From an uncultured Agathobacter sp. (GTDB lineage Bacteria; Bacillota; Clostridia; Lachnospirales; Lachnospiraceae): DNA of 39,225 nt. Position numbers and translations under genes: made by a program. Location of the stretch: NCBI GenBank assembly GCA_944381555.1, contig CALWLL010000032.1:1-39225 (forward strand), in the 5' to 3' direction. Every line of letters begins with the position of its first letter. The stretch's first letter is position 1. Positions 24,305 to 32,942 of this stretch are shown piece after piece. A model generated the notes under the pieces. That model had not been told where the DNA came from, did not search any database, and saw only the letters and a program-made list of their open reading frames with translations.

Positions 24305-25507
24305 ATGTTACAAAGAGTAAAATCCGGTTATATGCATACCATTTATGCCAGCTATATTGGATATATTACGCAGGCGATTGTAAACAATTTCGTTCCTCTA
24401 TTGTTTTTGACGCTGGCTGCGGATTACGACCTGACGCTTGACAGGATAACGCTGATTACGACCGTAAATTTTGCGGTGCAGCTTTTGGTGGATTTTCTAT
24501 CTGCAAAATATATAGATATGATTGGCTACCGGCGAGCCGTGATTATCGCCCATGTGGCGGCAGCTCTTGGTCTGATTGGGCTTGCGGTATTCCCTACGCT
24601 GTTTGGAAACGCCTATGCAGGAATTATGGCGGCAGTCGTGCTGTATGCCATTGGCGGGGGTATTATTGAGGTATTGCTTAGTCCAATCGTGGAAGCCTGT
24701 CCGACGGAACGAAAGGAAGCGGTTATGAGCCTTCTTCATTCCTTTTATTGCTGGGGACATGTAGCGGTAGTGCTGTTATCCACTGCTTTTTTTCATTTCT
24801 TCGGCATAGAAAACTGGAAAATACTGGCTCTGGTATGGGCATTGGTACCGGTTTTTAACATTGTGTATTTTAGTCTGGTTCCGATTTACCCGATTGCTCC
24901 GGAACAGGAGAAATTGTCCATTAAGGGGCTGTTAAAACAAAAAGTATTCTGGCTTATGATTGTGCTGATGATTTGCGCAGGAGCCAGTGAGCAGGCGGTC
25001 AGCCAGTGGGTATCCACCTTCGCAGAATCTGCCCTGCACGTATCTAAGACGGTAGGAGATTTGGCAGGAACCTGCGCGTTTGCAGTGTTTATGGGACTAG
25101 CGCGTGCGTTGTATGGAAAATACAGTAATTTTATTCCGCTTAAAAAAATGATGATGGGAAGTGCGGTGCTGTGTATTGCCTGTTATCTGACGGCCATTTT
25201 TTCAAAAAATCCTTATGCGGGGCTGGCGGCCTGTGCCATTTGCGGCTTTTCTGTCGGAATCTTCTGGCCGGGAACTTTCAGTATTGCAGCAATGCGGCTT
25301 CCGGCAGGAGGAACTGCGATGTATGCATTTATGGCATTGGCAGGTGACGTCGGGTGTTCGTCCGGGCCATCTGTGGTAGGTTTCGTGGCGAATATGGCAG
25401 AGGGAAATCTAAAGGCGGGGCTTAGTGTTGCGATATTGTTCCCGATTGTGATGCTGATAGGAATCTCTTTTATTCGGATTAAGAAGCATACAGCAGACAG
25501 AAAGTAG
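24305..25507 (+). CDS. MFS transporter
   Basis: 400 residues with about 12 hydrophobic helices and no large loop. Features of the major facilitator superfamily are the loop between helices 2 and 3 (DFLSAKYIDMIGYRRAVI) and the similar ARALYGKYSNFIPLKKM loop in the second half. The helix 4-5 region reads GGGIIEVLLSPIVEACPTER, and the segment IFWPGTFSIAAMRLPAGGTA resembles FucP/nucleoside-symporter-like MFS proteins rather than drug pumps. Substrate is not determinable. AAGGAGTTCTAATAGAAA precedes the ATG. It may be co-transcribed with csbB, since no terminator is visible in the 36-base gap. Confidence 0.85.
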   Translation: MLQRVKSGYMHTIYASYIGYITQAIVNNFVPLLFLTLAADYDLTLDRITLITTVNFAVQLLVDFLSAKYIDMIGYRRAVIIAHVAAALGLIGLAVFPTLFGNAYAGIMAAVVLYAIGGGIIEVLLSPIVEACPTERKEAVMSLLHSFYCWGHVAVVLLSTAFFHFFGIENWKILALVWALVPVFNIVYFSLVPIYPIAPEQEKLSIKGLLKQKVFWLMIVLMICAGASEQAVSQWVSTFAESALHVSKTVGDLAGTCAFAVFMGLARALYGKYSNFIPLKKMMMGSAVLCIACYLTAIFSKNPYAGLAACAICGFSVGIFWPGTFSIAAMRLPAGGTAMYAFMALAGDVGCSSGPSVVGFVANMAEGNLKAGLSVAILFPIVMLIGISFIRIKKHTADRK

Positions 25508-25537
25508 GTTCATATAGGAAAAACAGGAGGTTATAGC

Positions 25538-26563
25538 ATGGAATTTGTAACGCTTGGAAGCACAGGAATTAAAGTTAATAAGAATGGATTTGGAGCGCTG
25601 CCAATCCAGAGAATTTCTGCGGCAGATGCAATTTATCTTGCAAGGAAAGCATTTGATGCAGGAATAAATTTTTTTGACACCGCCCGTTTTTATACGGACA
25701 GCGAGGAAAAATTAGGAGAAGCCTTCGAAGGTATGCGTGATAAAGTATATATTGCAACGAAGACCGCAGCAGTAACGCCGGAAGCCTTCTGGAAGGATTT
25801 AGAAACTTCTCTTAAGAACCTTCGAACGGATTATATTGATATTTATCAGTTTCACAATCCGTCCTTTTGCCCAAAGCCGGGAGATGGAACCGGAATCTAT
25901 GAGGTAATGTTAGAAGCGAAAGCACAGGGGAAGGTACGGCATATCGGGATTACCAATCATCGGCTGGCTGTGGCAGAGGAAGCAATCGCATCAGGATTAT
26001 ATGAAACTTTGCAGTTTCCGTTTTGCTATCTGGCGACCGAGGCAGAGTTTGCACTGGTAGAGAAATGCAAAAAAGCCAATATGGGATTTATTGCCATGAA
26101 AGCGCTTTCGGGAGGTCTTATTACGGACTCTGCAGCGGCATATGCGTTTGAGGCGCAGTTTGATAATGTGCTTCCAATCTGGGGTGTGCAAAGAGAACAT
26201 GAGCTGGATGAATTTATTTCTTATATTGACAATCCGCCGGTGATGACAGAAAATATTAGGGACTTCATTGAAAAAGAACGGGCAGAATTAAGTGGAGAGT
26301 TCTGTCGTGGCTGCGGTTATTGTATGCCATGTCCGGCAGGAATTGAAATCAATAACTGTGCCCGGATGAGTCTGCTTCTCCGCCGTTCGCCGTCGGAGCT
26401 TCAGTTAAACGAAGAGGGTCAGGCGAAAATGAAGAAAATTGAAAACTGTATAAACTGCGGCAAGTGTAAGAGTAAATGTCCATATGGACTGGATACTCCA
26501 AATCTGCTTAAGAAAAATTATGAAGATTACAAACGGGTGCTGGCAGGAGAAGTGCTGGTATAA
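25538..26563 (+). CDS. Aldo/keto reductase with C-terminal 2x[4Fe-4S] ferredoxin-like domain
   Basis: 341 residues. The AKR barrel shows FFDTARFYTDSEEKLGEAF (active-site Asp and Tyr), KVYIATKT (Lys), YIDIYQFHN (His) and HIGITNHRL. The C-terminal 75 residues carry two iron-sulfur cysteine clusters: CRGCGYCMPCPAGI and CINCGKCKSKCPYG. This combination belongs to a clostridial group of putative oxidoreductases in which electrons can pass between nicotinamide and ferredoxin-like centres. Substrate unknown. ATG follows ACAGGAGGTTATAGC, 30 bases after the MFS gene. One cluster has the CxxCxxCxxCP spacing and the other CxxCxxCxxxCP. Confidence 0.88.
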   Translation: MEFVTLGSTGIKVNKNGFGALPIQRISAADAIYLARKAFDAGINFFDTARFYTDSEEKLGEAFEGMRDKVYIATKTAAVTPEAFWKDLETSLKNLRTDYIDIYQFHNPSFCPKPGDGTGIYEVMLEAKAQGKVRHIGITNHRLAVAEEAIASGLYETLQFPFCYLATEAEFALVEKCKKANMGFIAMKALSGGLITDSAAAYAFEAQFDNVLPIWGVQREHELDEFISYIDNPPVMTENIRDFIEKERAELSGEFCRGCGYCMPCPAGIEINNCARMSLLLRRSPSELQLNEEGQAKMKKIENCINCGKCKSKCPYGLDTPNLLKKNYEDYKRVLAGEVLV

Positions 26564-26578
26564 TCGTATGCATATAGA

Positions 26579-26608
26579 CAGCAGGAGGGGATTCACAAGT
26601 TCCTGCTG
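26579..26608 (+). other. Leader hairpin before metY
   Basis: An 8-bp stem (CAGCAGGA with TCCTGCTG) and a 14-base loop in the 71-base gap before metY, ending 26 bases before the start codon. No T-run follows on +, so it is not a terminator for the preceding gene. It is too small for an S-box riboswitch. Role unknown. Confidence 0.35.
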
Positions 26609-26634
26609 GAAAAAAGAAAGTTAGGAGAATCACC

Positions 26635-27912
26635 ATGAAAAGAGAAACAATGTGTATCCAGGCAGGATACGAACCAAAAAACGGAGAATCGCGAATGATT
26701 CCAATTGTACAGAGTACAACCTTCAAATACGACACAAGCGAGGATATGGGGAAACTATTCGATCTTGAAGCAAGCGGATATTTTTACTCAAGGCTTCAGA
26801 ATCCTACGAATGATTATGTGGCAGCAAAAATCTGTGCTTTAGAGGGCGGCAGTGCAGCAATGCTTACATCTTCCGGTCAGGCGGCCTCCTTTTTCTCCAT
26901 CTTTAATATCTGCGGAAACGGTGACCATGTTGTGTGTTCATCTACGATTTATGGCGGCACATACAATTTGTTTGCGGTAACGATGAAGCGTATGGGAATA
27001 GAATTTACGTTTGTGGATCCGGACTGTTCAGACGAAGAATTAAATGCAGCATTCCGGCCAAATACCAAGGCGGTATTCGGTGAAACGATCGCAAACCCTG
27101 CGCTGATTGTATTTGATATTGAAAGATTTGCAAATGCGGCACATGCGCATGGCGTTCCGCTTATCGTAGACAATACGTTTGCAACTCCGATTAACTGCCG
27201 TCCGATGGAATGGGGAGCAGATATTGTTATCCATTCTACAACCAAGTATTTAGACGGACATGATGCAACAATCGGCGGCTGTATCGTTGATTCCGGCAGA
27301 TTTGACTGGATGGCACATGCAGACAAATTCCCGGGACTTACCACTCCGGATGAATCTTATCACGGAATTACCTATGCAGAGAAATTTGGTATGGAAGGCG
27401 CTTACATTACCAAAGCAACGGCACAGCTTATGCGCGACCTTGGTGCGGTCCAGTCTCCAATGAATGCATATCTGTTAAATCTTGGTATTGAATCGCTTCA
27501 TGTGCGTATGCCACGCCATTGTGAAAATGCGCAGAAGGTCGCAGAGTTTTTGGAAGCACACGATAACGTCGCATGGGTAAACTATCCGGGACTTAAGAGC
27601 AGCAAATATTATGAAAGAGCAAAGAAATATATGCCAAACGGTACCTGTGGTGTGGTCTCCTTTGGAGTTAAGGGAGGAAGAGCTGCGGCAGAAAAATTTA
27701 TGAAACAGCTTAAGGTTGCTATGATTGCTACACATGTAGCTGATGCGCATACCTGCGTGCTTCATCCGGCTTCAGCAACGCACCGTCAGATGAATGATGC
27801 GGAACTTATCGCAGCAGGCGTTGGACCGGATTTAATCCGCCTTTCTGTTGGTATTGAGAGCATTGATGATATTCTTGCTGACGTAGCACAGGCGCTTGAG
27901 GCTTGTAAATAA
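26635..27912 (+). CDS. metY: O-acetylhomoserine aminocarboxypropyltransferase (sulfhydrylase)
   Basis: 425 residues of the Cys/Met-metabolism PLP family. Seen: MIPIVQSTTFKYDTSEDMG, YFYSRLQNPTNDYVAAKICA, SGQAASFFSIF, VDNTFATPINCRPMEWGAD and the PLP lysine in IHSTTKYLDGHDATIGG. The long insertion GRFDWMAHADKFPGLTTPDE followed by YHGITYAEKF distinguishes MetY-type O-acetylhomoserine sulfhydrylases from MetB/MetC. HVADAHTCVLHPASATHRQ binds the substrate carboxylate. It makes homocysteine from O-acetylhomoserine and sulfide (direct sulfhydrylation). ATG has TTAGGAGAATCACC upstream. No methionine biosynthesis partner is adjacent. Confidence 0.92.
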   Translation: MKRETMCIQAGYEPKNGESRMIPIVQSTTFKYDTSEDMGKLFDLEASGYFYSRLQNPTNDYVAAKICALEGGSAAMLTSSGQAASFFSIFNICGNGDHVVCSSTIYGGTYNLFAVTMKRMGIEFTFVDPDCSDEELNAAFRPNTKAVFGETIANPALIVFDIERFANAAHAHGVPLIVDNTFATPINCRPMEWGADIVIHSTTKYLDGHDATIGGCIVDSGRFDWMAHADKFPGLTTPDESYHGITYAEKFGMEGAYITKATAQLMRDLGAVQSPMNAYLLNLGIESLHVRMPRHCENAQKVAEFLEAHDNVAWVNYPGLKSSKYYERAKKYMPNGTCGVVSFGVKGGRAAAEKFMKQLKVAMIATHVADAHTCVLHPASATHRQMNDAELIAAGVGPDLIRLSVGIESIDDILADVAQALEACK

Positions 27913-27924
27913 GGAAGTTTTTAA

Positions 27925-29265
27925 TTGGAAATGAAAGAGAAAATGACACATTATGATAAAATGACAAAAACGCCGCTGGTTAAACTTATCGTTTCGCTTG
28001 GAATACCAACAACGATTTCCATGCTTGTAACCAGTATTTATAATATGGCAGATACCTATTTTGTAGGAACATTGGGGGAAAGCCAGCAAGGGGCAACCGG
28101 TATTTTGTTTTCCTTACAGGCGATTATTCAGGCCATTGCGTTTATGTTAGGCCAAGGCTCGGGAACTATGGTTTCTAAGGCACAGGCAGAGAGAAACGAC
28201 AGGGAAGCATCGGAATATGTGTCGACGGGATTTTTTACAGCACTGATACTGGGACTTATCCTGATGTTTGTTGGATTGTTGTTTTTAGAGCCGTTTATGA
28301 GGTTTTTGGGAAGTACGGAGACAATTCTGCCATATGCAAAACAGTATGGGGCTTGTGTACTTCTAAGCTGTCCTATGTTAATGGCCTCTTTAGTCATTAA
28401 TAACAACCTGCGATATGAAGGAAAGGCTTTTTTTGCCATGATCGGTCTGGTGTCCGGTGGATTCCTTAATATTTTTGGGGATTATCTTCTCGTTGTGGTT
28501 TTTCCTCTCGGGGTATTGGGAGCGGGCATCTCTACAGCGGTGTCCCAGACTATCAGCTTTGGAATTCTGTTGTATTTTTACCATAACCGGGCAATTAGCA
28601 AAATCCGCTTTTCGGCAGTCAGCAGGAACTTTAAAGTATATGCTACCATTTGCAAGGTTGGTTTTCCTGCTCTGATACGACAGGGCTTAGGTTCTGTTTC
28701 CAGCGGATTACTGAATAATCTGACAAGACCGTACGGAGATGCCGCAATTGCCGCAATGAGTGTAGTAAACCGGTTTAGTGCATTTATAATGTGTGTAGGA
28801 CTTGGAATCGGCCAGGGCTACCAGCCGGTGGCATCCTTTAACTATCAGGCAAAAAAATATGACCGTGTGAAAAAAGGCCTTCTTATCACGATGACAATTA
28901 GCTTTTGTCTTATCGCATGTCTTGCAATTCCGGGTTTTATTTTTGCTGAACAGATAGTATATGCATTTCAGGATAGTCCCGCAGTAGTTGAAATTGGCAG
29001 CTTTGCTTTAAGGTGTGCCTGTATTGGAACGCTGTTTCTTCCAATGTCCGTGCCGGTAAATATGCTGTATCAAAGCACCAGACAGGTAAAGGCTTCGGCA
29101 GTTTTGTCCATGATGCGTTCGGGACTGATGTTTATACCGACTCTGATTATCACAACGTCTTTGTGGGGAATGCTGGGAATTCAGATTTCACAGCCTTTAG
29201 CGGATGTGCTGACTGGATTTGTAAGCATACCTTTTATAGTAACGTTTTTAAGAAGAAAAGAGTGA
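27925..29265 (+). CDS. MATE family multidrug/metabolite exporter
   Basis: 446 residues, 12 predicted membrane helices in two similar halves. MATE features: PLVKLIVSLGIPTTISMLVT, IYNMADTYFVG, LGQGSGTMVSKA, and in the second half GFPALIRQGLGSVSSGLLNN and GLGIGQGYQPVASFNYQAK. It exports cationic compounds in exchange for Na+ or H+. I keep the TTG start at 27925 because AAGGAAG lies seven bases upstream; the ATG at 27931 is an alternative. The gap to metY is 12 bases, so it is probably co-transcribed. It ends TGA 23 bases before the deaminase start. Confidence 0.9.
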   Translation: MEMKEKMTHYDKMTKTPLVKLIVSLGIPTTISMLVTSIYNMADTYFVGTLGESQQGATGILFSLQAIIQAIAFMLGQGSGTMVSKAQAERNDREASEYVSTGFFTALILGLILMFVGLLFLEPFMRFLGSTETILPYAKQYGACVLLSCPMLMASLVINNNLRYEGKAFFAMIGLVSGGFLNIFGDYLLVVVFPLGVLGAGISTAVSQTISFGILLYFYHNRAISKIRFSAVSRNFKVYATICKVGFPALIRQGLGSVSSGLLNNLTRPYGDAAIAAMSVVNRFSAFIMCVGLGIGQGYQPVASFNYQAKKYDRVKKGLLITMTISFCLIACLAIPGFIFAEQIVYAFQDSPAVVEIGSFALRCACIGTLFLPMSVPVNMLYQSTRQVKASAVLSMMRSGLMFIPTLIITTSLWGMLGIQISQPLADVLTGFVSIPFIVTFLRRKE

Positions 29266-29288
29266 AAAGATATATAGGGAGAAGTCAG

Positions 29289-29777
29289 ATGGAAAGAAGA
29301 GATAAAGTAAACTACTATCTGGATCTGGCAGATGTGGTATCACAGCGGGGAACTTGTCTGCGCAGACGTTACGGTGCGGTTATCGTAAAAAATGATGAAG
29401 TAATCTCGACAGGTTATGTGGGAGCACCTAGAGGAAGAAAGAACTGTACCGATCTGGGGTACTGCATCAGGCAGAAAATGAATATTCCAAGGGGCGAGCG
29501 TTATGAACTGTGCCGAAGCGTGCATGCAGAGGCAAATGCAATTATCAGTGCAGAGCGTGAAAAGATGATAGGAAGCACCTTGTATTTGTCGGGAAGAGAG
29601 GTCAGCACAGGGGAGATAATTCTTCACTCTAACAGTTGTTCTATGTGCAAACGGATGGTAATCAATGCAGGTATTGAAACGGTGATTATTCGTGATACGG
29701 AAAATGAATACCGCGTTATCCGGGTACAGGATTGGATTGATAATGACGAATCCTTAGAGGGAGCCTTTGGTTATTAG
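29289..29777 (+). CDS. comEB: dCMP deaminase (ComEB-like)
   Basis: 162 residues from ATG 29289 (GGGAGAAG upstream); an open frame extends back into the MATE gene but without a start signal. The zinc deaminase motif is SVHAEANAI (His ligand, catalytic Glu) with SNSCSMCKRMVIN giving the two Cys ligands. The N-terminal part RGTCLRRRYGAVIVKNDEVI and STGYVGAPRG is typical of deoxycytidylate deaminases, which make dUMP for thymidylate synthesis. It is shorter than some ComEB proteins but complete. The neighbouring genes do not belong to nucleotide metabolism. Confidence 0.9.
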   Translation: MERRDKVNYYLDLADVVSQRGTCLRRRYGAVIVKNDEVISTGYVGAPRGRKNCTDLGYCIRQKMNIPRGERYELCRSVHAEANAIISAEREKMIGSTLYLSGREVSTGEIILHSNSCSMCKRMVINAGIETVIIRDTENEYRVIRVQDWIDNDESLEGAFGY

Positions 29778-29871
29778 AATTTAGAAAAAGAATAAATAAA
29801 GTTATATTTTAATTCAAAATGGTAATCATAGTATGGAAATAATCACGCAAGGATAGCGGAGAGGAGATACT

Positions 29872-31251
29872 ATGACAAGACCATTTGGATTTCGGGATAA
29901 ACTTGGATATTTGCTGGGAGACATCGGAAATGATTTTACATTTGTGCTGTCTTCCACTTTTTTGCTCAAGTTTTACACAGATGTTATGGGGGTATCTGCG
30001 GCAGTAGTGGGTGCGATACTTATGATTGCCCGGTTTGTGGATGCCTTTACAGATATTACAATGGGACGGATCTGCGATAAGAGCAGAACGACTAAGGCGG
30101 GAAAATTTAAGCCCTGGATTTTAAGAATGTGCATACCGGTGGCAGTATCATCATTTTTGATTTATCAGAGCAGTCTTTCTGATATGCCGATGGGGTTTAA
30201 AATCGGATACTTATTTGTCACGTATGTTTTGTGGGGTTCTTTCTTCTATACGGCCATCAACATTCCCTATGGCTCAATGGCATCTGCGGTTTCTGCGGAA
30301 CCGGGAGACAGACAGTCCTTATCCACCTACCGGAGTGTGGGTGCTTCTGTTGCAAGCGTGGCAGTAAGCGCATTGATTCCGCTGGTTGCATACAAGGAAG
30401 TAAACGGAATTATGGTATTGGATGGAGACATTTTTACCATCATAGCAGGAGTATTTTCGGTTCTTGCCGTTCTGGCATATATCGGCTGTTATTATCTTGT
30501 AACGGAGCGTGTGGAAATTTCTTCCGGTGAGGGAGAAAAGGATAATAATGTACTGGTAATGTTGAAAAATGCCATTACGAACAAAGCGCTGGTATCTATC
30601 ATTGCTGCCTCCATTGTAATGTTGTTAGCGCAAATGACCTTGCAGACGATGGCAAATTATGTATATCCGTTTTATTATGGAAATACGGCTGCACAATCTG
30701 TTTCCATGTTTCTTATGCTGGCAGGCTCGCTTCTTATGGCAGCGGTTGCCAAACCAATTGCCGCACGGTTTGGCAAAGCGGAAGTGTCTGTTGTGGCAAG
30801 CTTTATCGCGGCGGGCGTGTGCGTGCTGCTATTTTTCCTTCGCCCTAATCAGGTGTGGACATATGTGGCGCTGCAATCCGTGTGCTGGTTATCTCTTGGG
30901 GTTTTTTCCATGATTTCATGGGCTTTGATTACAGATGTGATTGATTATTCGGAGATTAAAAATGGCATCCGGGAGGATGGTTCTGTTTATGCATTGTATT
31001 CATTTGCACGAAAATTGGGACAGGCAGGAGCGGCAGGACTTGTAGGTGCGATGCTTACCGGTATCGGATATTCTGAGGAGAATGCGGTTTTGGATAGCGT
31101 AAAAGAGGGAATCTTTAACATTGCAACCCTCATTCCGGCGGTGGGATTTATACTGCTTGGGCTGGTATTGTGGCTCTGGTATCCACTTCATAAAAAGCAG
31201 GTAAATGAGAACGTGGAGATTCTTAAAAAGCGCCGGAAAGATACAAAATAG
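29872..31251 (+). CDS. GPH-family sugar:cation symporter
   Basis: 459 residues, 12 membrane helices. Signatures of the glycoside-pentoside-hexuronide family: FRDKLGYLLGDIGNDFTF at the N-terminus, IARFVDAFTDITMGRICDKS, KFKPWILRMCIP, INIPYGSMASAVSAEPGDR, and WALITDVIDYSEIKNGIRED in the second half. Members carry melibiose, lactose, xylosides or glucuronides with Na+ or H+. A GH2 beta-galactosidase lies 1.7 kb away on the other strand, so a beta-galactoside is a reasonable guess for the cargo, but the two are not in one operon. Start after GGAGAGGAGATACT. Confidence 0.88.
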   Translation: MTRPFGFRDKLGYLLGDIGNDFTFVLSSTFLLKFYTDVMGVSAAVVGAILMIARFVDAFTDITMGRICDKSRTTKAGKFKPWILRMCIPVAVSSFLIYQSSLSDMPMGFKIGYLFVTYVLWGSFFYTAINIPYGSMASAVSAEPGDRQSLSTYRSVGASVASVAVSALIPLVAYKEVNGIMVLDGDIFTIIAGVFSVLAVLAYIGCYYLVTERVEISSGEGEKDNNVLVMLKNAITNKALVSIIAASIVMLLAQMTLQTMANYVYPFYYGNTAAQSVSMFLMLAGSLLMAAVAKPIAARFGKAEVSVVASFIAAGVCVLLFFLRPNQVWTYVALQSVCWLSLGVFSMISWALITDVIDYSEIKNGIREDGSVYALYSFARKLGQAGAAGLVGAMLTGIGYSEENAVLDSVKEGIFNIATLIPAVGFILLGLVLWLWYPLHKKQVNENVEILKKRRKDTK

Positions 31252-31263
31252 AAGAGGATAAGC

Positions 31264-31293
31264 AAAAAGGAGGGAAACAAATCCCTCCTTTTT
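31264..31293 (+). terminator. Terminator of the GPH symporter gene
   Basis: A perfect 12-bp stem (AAAAAGGAGGGA with TCCCTCCTTTTT) and a 6-base loop, starting 13 bases after the stop codon. Symmetric A and T runs make it bidirectional, serving the small - strand gene as well. Confidence 0.9.
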
Positions 31294-31328
31294 GTGCTTC
31301 CAGGTAAAGGTGCATCTGGAATTACACA

Positions 31329-31487
31329 TTATCTACAGTTGTTTGTGCTGTTCTGAGCTTTGTTTTTGGAAGCGTTTGAAACTTTCTCTCTGTTATTGGT
31401 ACCATCCTTAAAACAGTCGTTGGCGCTGTTTTTGGAAGAATTGTTTGTGCTGCTTGTGTAGCTGTTGTTTGCATTTTTTGTTGACAT
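31329..31487 (-). CDS. Asn/Ser/Lys-rich 52-residue small protein
   Basis: ATG at 31487 has GGAGAG nine bases upstream on the - strand. The product starts MSTKNANNSYTSSTNNSSKN, continues with CFKDGTNNREKVSNASKNKA, and ends QNSTNNCR before TAA. More than half the residues are Asn, Ser, Lys or Thr, with two Cys (one at position 25, one next to the end). It has no hydrophobic segment. Similar Asn-rich miniproteins ending in Asn-Cys-Arg-like tails occur in Clostridia; I know no established function. The bidirectional terminator at 31264 closes it. Codon use and the ribosome binding site favour real translation. Confidence 0.6.
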   Translation of the reverse strand: MSTKNANNSYTSSTNNSSKNSANDCFKDGTNNREKVSNASKNKAQNSTNNCR

Positions 31488-31504
31488 ATTTTACTCTCCA
31501 TTTC

Positions 31505-31586
31505 TGCGCTGCTTTCTGCGCATTAGCAACTTTGAGTCAAGCAACGCGAAGACTCAAATTGCCGTGTGAAAAATTTATTTTTCACA
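31505..31586 (-). ncRNA. Structured RNA region upstream of the small Asn-rich protein
   Basis: Three hairpins lie in the 139-base gap between the nucleotidase-kinase gene and the 52-residue gene. TGTGAAAAA/TTTTTCACA with loop TTTA is at 31565-31586. TTTGAGTC/GACTCAAA, extended by GCAA/TTGC, is at 31526-31562. TGCGC/GCGCA is at 31505-31522. On the - strand this would be the leader of the small gene. TTGACA at about 31618-31613 (-) could be a -35 box, but I see no clear -10. It may be a leader RNA or a repeated intergenic element. Confidence 0.4.
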
Positions 31587-31626
31587 TTGCACCTTCCCTT
31601 CGAGATTAGAATGTGTCAAGTATGTG

Positions 31627-32757
31627 CTATTTATTCTGATTTACAGGAATATCAAGAATCTGACAAATTTGGCTGACAGCATCCTCATAGGTTTCAAATT
31701 TTACAACATAGTCGCAGATTTCTGCATTTTGCTTTTCGCTTTCAATGGCGATAAGGCGGTTTACCTTATCATCAATAGAAGAGTTTTTGCGCAGGATAGA
31801 AGACATCAACAGCTTTTTATCGCGCTTAATATAAATGGTGGTTACATTTTTAAAATTTGTTTTTAAAGACATCGCACCGCAGATGTCCATAGTTGTAAGA
31901 ACGTGCTTTCCAGAAGAGAGGATTTTCTCCACATCAGCTTTTTTTGAGCCGTAACCGTGACCGGCATACATGGTGGATTGAAACATTTCTCCGCTTTCGC
32001 ACATCTGGTGGAAATCCTCTAAAGGAACGTAGTTATACCATTCGTTTTTCTCAATGGCAGTAGGGTCGTTGGTGGTATAGCTTACAAGTTTTTCAAAACG
32101 GCTAGTTTTGGACAATACTTTAGTAGCAATTTTGGATTTGCCGCTTCCGGAAGGACCTACCAGTACCACGATGCTTGGTTCTTCCGAAGAGAACTGCTGT
32201 GGTTTTGTACTGTAGCTGTCTGCAATGATTTCAACAACTTTTAAAAATTCGTCGTATGTGTTTACCGCAAGCATGCCTGTGGCCTCCTGATTCCAAGGAC
32301 GGCGCATTAAAATCGGATAGGTTGCGCTTGAATTTAAGATATTGTGCATCCCATCATCAAAAAGAATGTCTACATGGATTTTATCTTTGCTTGAGCCCAT
32401 GTAAATATGGTCCGCAGGAATCTCCGGAAATTCCTCCATAATTCTCTTAGCGCGAATGCCCATAAATTCGGGTGGAATCGCGGTGGAAACGTAAACCTCC
32501 GTCATTTGCGCGAGTTTGCGTACAAATTCTTTGGCGCCCTTGATAACAGGCTGCGTGCGGTAGAATTCCGGGTCATTAAAAAATTCAAAGATAACGTCAA
32601 TTCTTGTGCCGTGTTTTCCCCAGTGTTTCTGTTCATAAATGCTAAGAGGCGGGTCAAATTTGTATTTTTCATTGGCAAGCTGTATAGCGTAGCTTGTACA
32701 TTCCATCAGTAAGTCATCAATATCCAATGCGGTAGATAAACGAAATTTTCTGTTCAT
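31627..32757 (-). CDS. 5'-nucleotidase (NT5C-like HAD) fused to guanylate-kinase-like domain
   Basis: 376 residues from the ATG at 32757 (AGCGAGGAA spacing favours it over the ATG at 32763). Residues 1 to about 175 are a HAD nucleotidase like 5'(3')-deoxyribonucleotidases: LDIDD at 11-15, VSTAIPPEFMGIRAKRI, DKIHVDILFDDG with DD at 134-135. Residues about 195-376 are a guanylate-kinase fold: P-loop GPSGSGKS at 201-208, LVSYTTNDPT, EWYNYV, YAGHGYGSKK and VLTTMDICGA. In true guanylate kinases the first block reads SxTTRxPR and the GMP-contacting Glu precedes the YG loop. Here both arginines and that Glu are replaced, so GMP may not be the substrate. One chain could both phosphorylate and dephosphorylate a nucleotide. 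Confidence 0.82.
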   Translation of the reverse strand: MNRKFRLSTALDIDDLLMECTSYAIQLANEKYKFDPPLSIYEQKHWGKHGTRIDVIFEFFNDPEFYRTQPVIKGAKEFVRKLAQMTEVYVSTAIPPEFMGIRAKRIMEEFPEIPADHIYMGSSKDKIHVDILFDDGMHNILNSSATYPILMRRPWNQEATGMLAVNTYDEFLKVVEIIADSYSTKPQQFSSEEPSIVVLVGPSGSGKSKIATKVLSKTSRFEKLVSYTTNDPTAIEKNEWYNYVPLEDFHQMCESGEMFQSTMYAGHGYGSKKADVEKILSSGKHVLTTMDICGAMSLKTNFKNVTTIYIKRDKKLLMSSILRKNSSIDDKVNRLIAIESEKQNAEICDYVVKFETYEDAVSQICQILDIPVNQNK

Positions 32758-32790
32758 CTTCATTTCCTCGCTTTCCCTTTTTGATATATA

Positions 32791-32805
32791 ACTTATAAAA
32801 TAAGT
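32791..32805. promoter_or_regulatory. 15-bp palindrome in the nucleotidase-kinase promoter region
   Basis: ACTTAT-AAA-ATAAGT, a perfect inverted repeat about 34 bases upstream of the gene start at 32757. It could be an operator or part of the promoter. AT-rich symmetry by chance is possible. Confidence 0.3.
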
Positions 32806-32818
32806 CTGTCGGATTTTA

Positions 32819-32862
32819 TAAAAAGAGCTCTCCGTGTTTAATACGAAAAATACGGAAAGCTC
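32819..32862 (-). terminator. Terminator of the beta-galactosidase gene
   Basis: On the - strand GAGCTTTCCGT pairs with ACGGAGAGCTC (one G-U) around a 16-base loop and is followed by TTTTTAT. It lies 80 bases after the beta-galactosidase stop. The gene at 31627-32757 therefore needs its own promoter. Confidence 0.8.
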
Positions 32863-32942
32863 ATATTTAAAGATACTATATTACAGAATCTATATCCGGT
32901 CAAGGGACATATGGGCATTTTATGCGTTAAAATTCTAACGCA

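Noticed and set aside
26564-26634. SAM riboswitch before metY
   Set aside because: The 71-base gap is too short, with a single plain hairpin and no terminator.
29013-29288. N-terminal extension of the dCMP deaminase
   Set aside because: It overlaps the MATE gene out of frame, has no start signal, and the deaminase homology begins at 29289.
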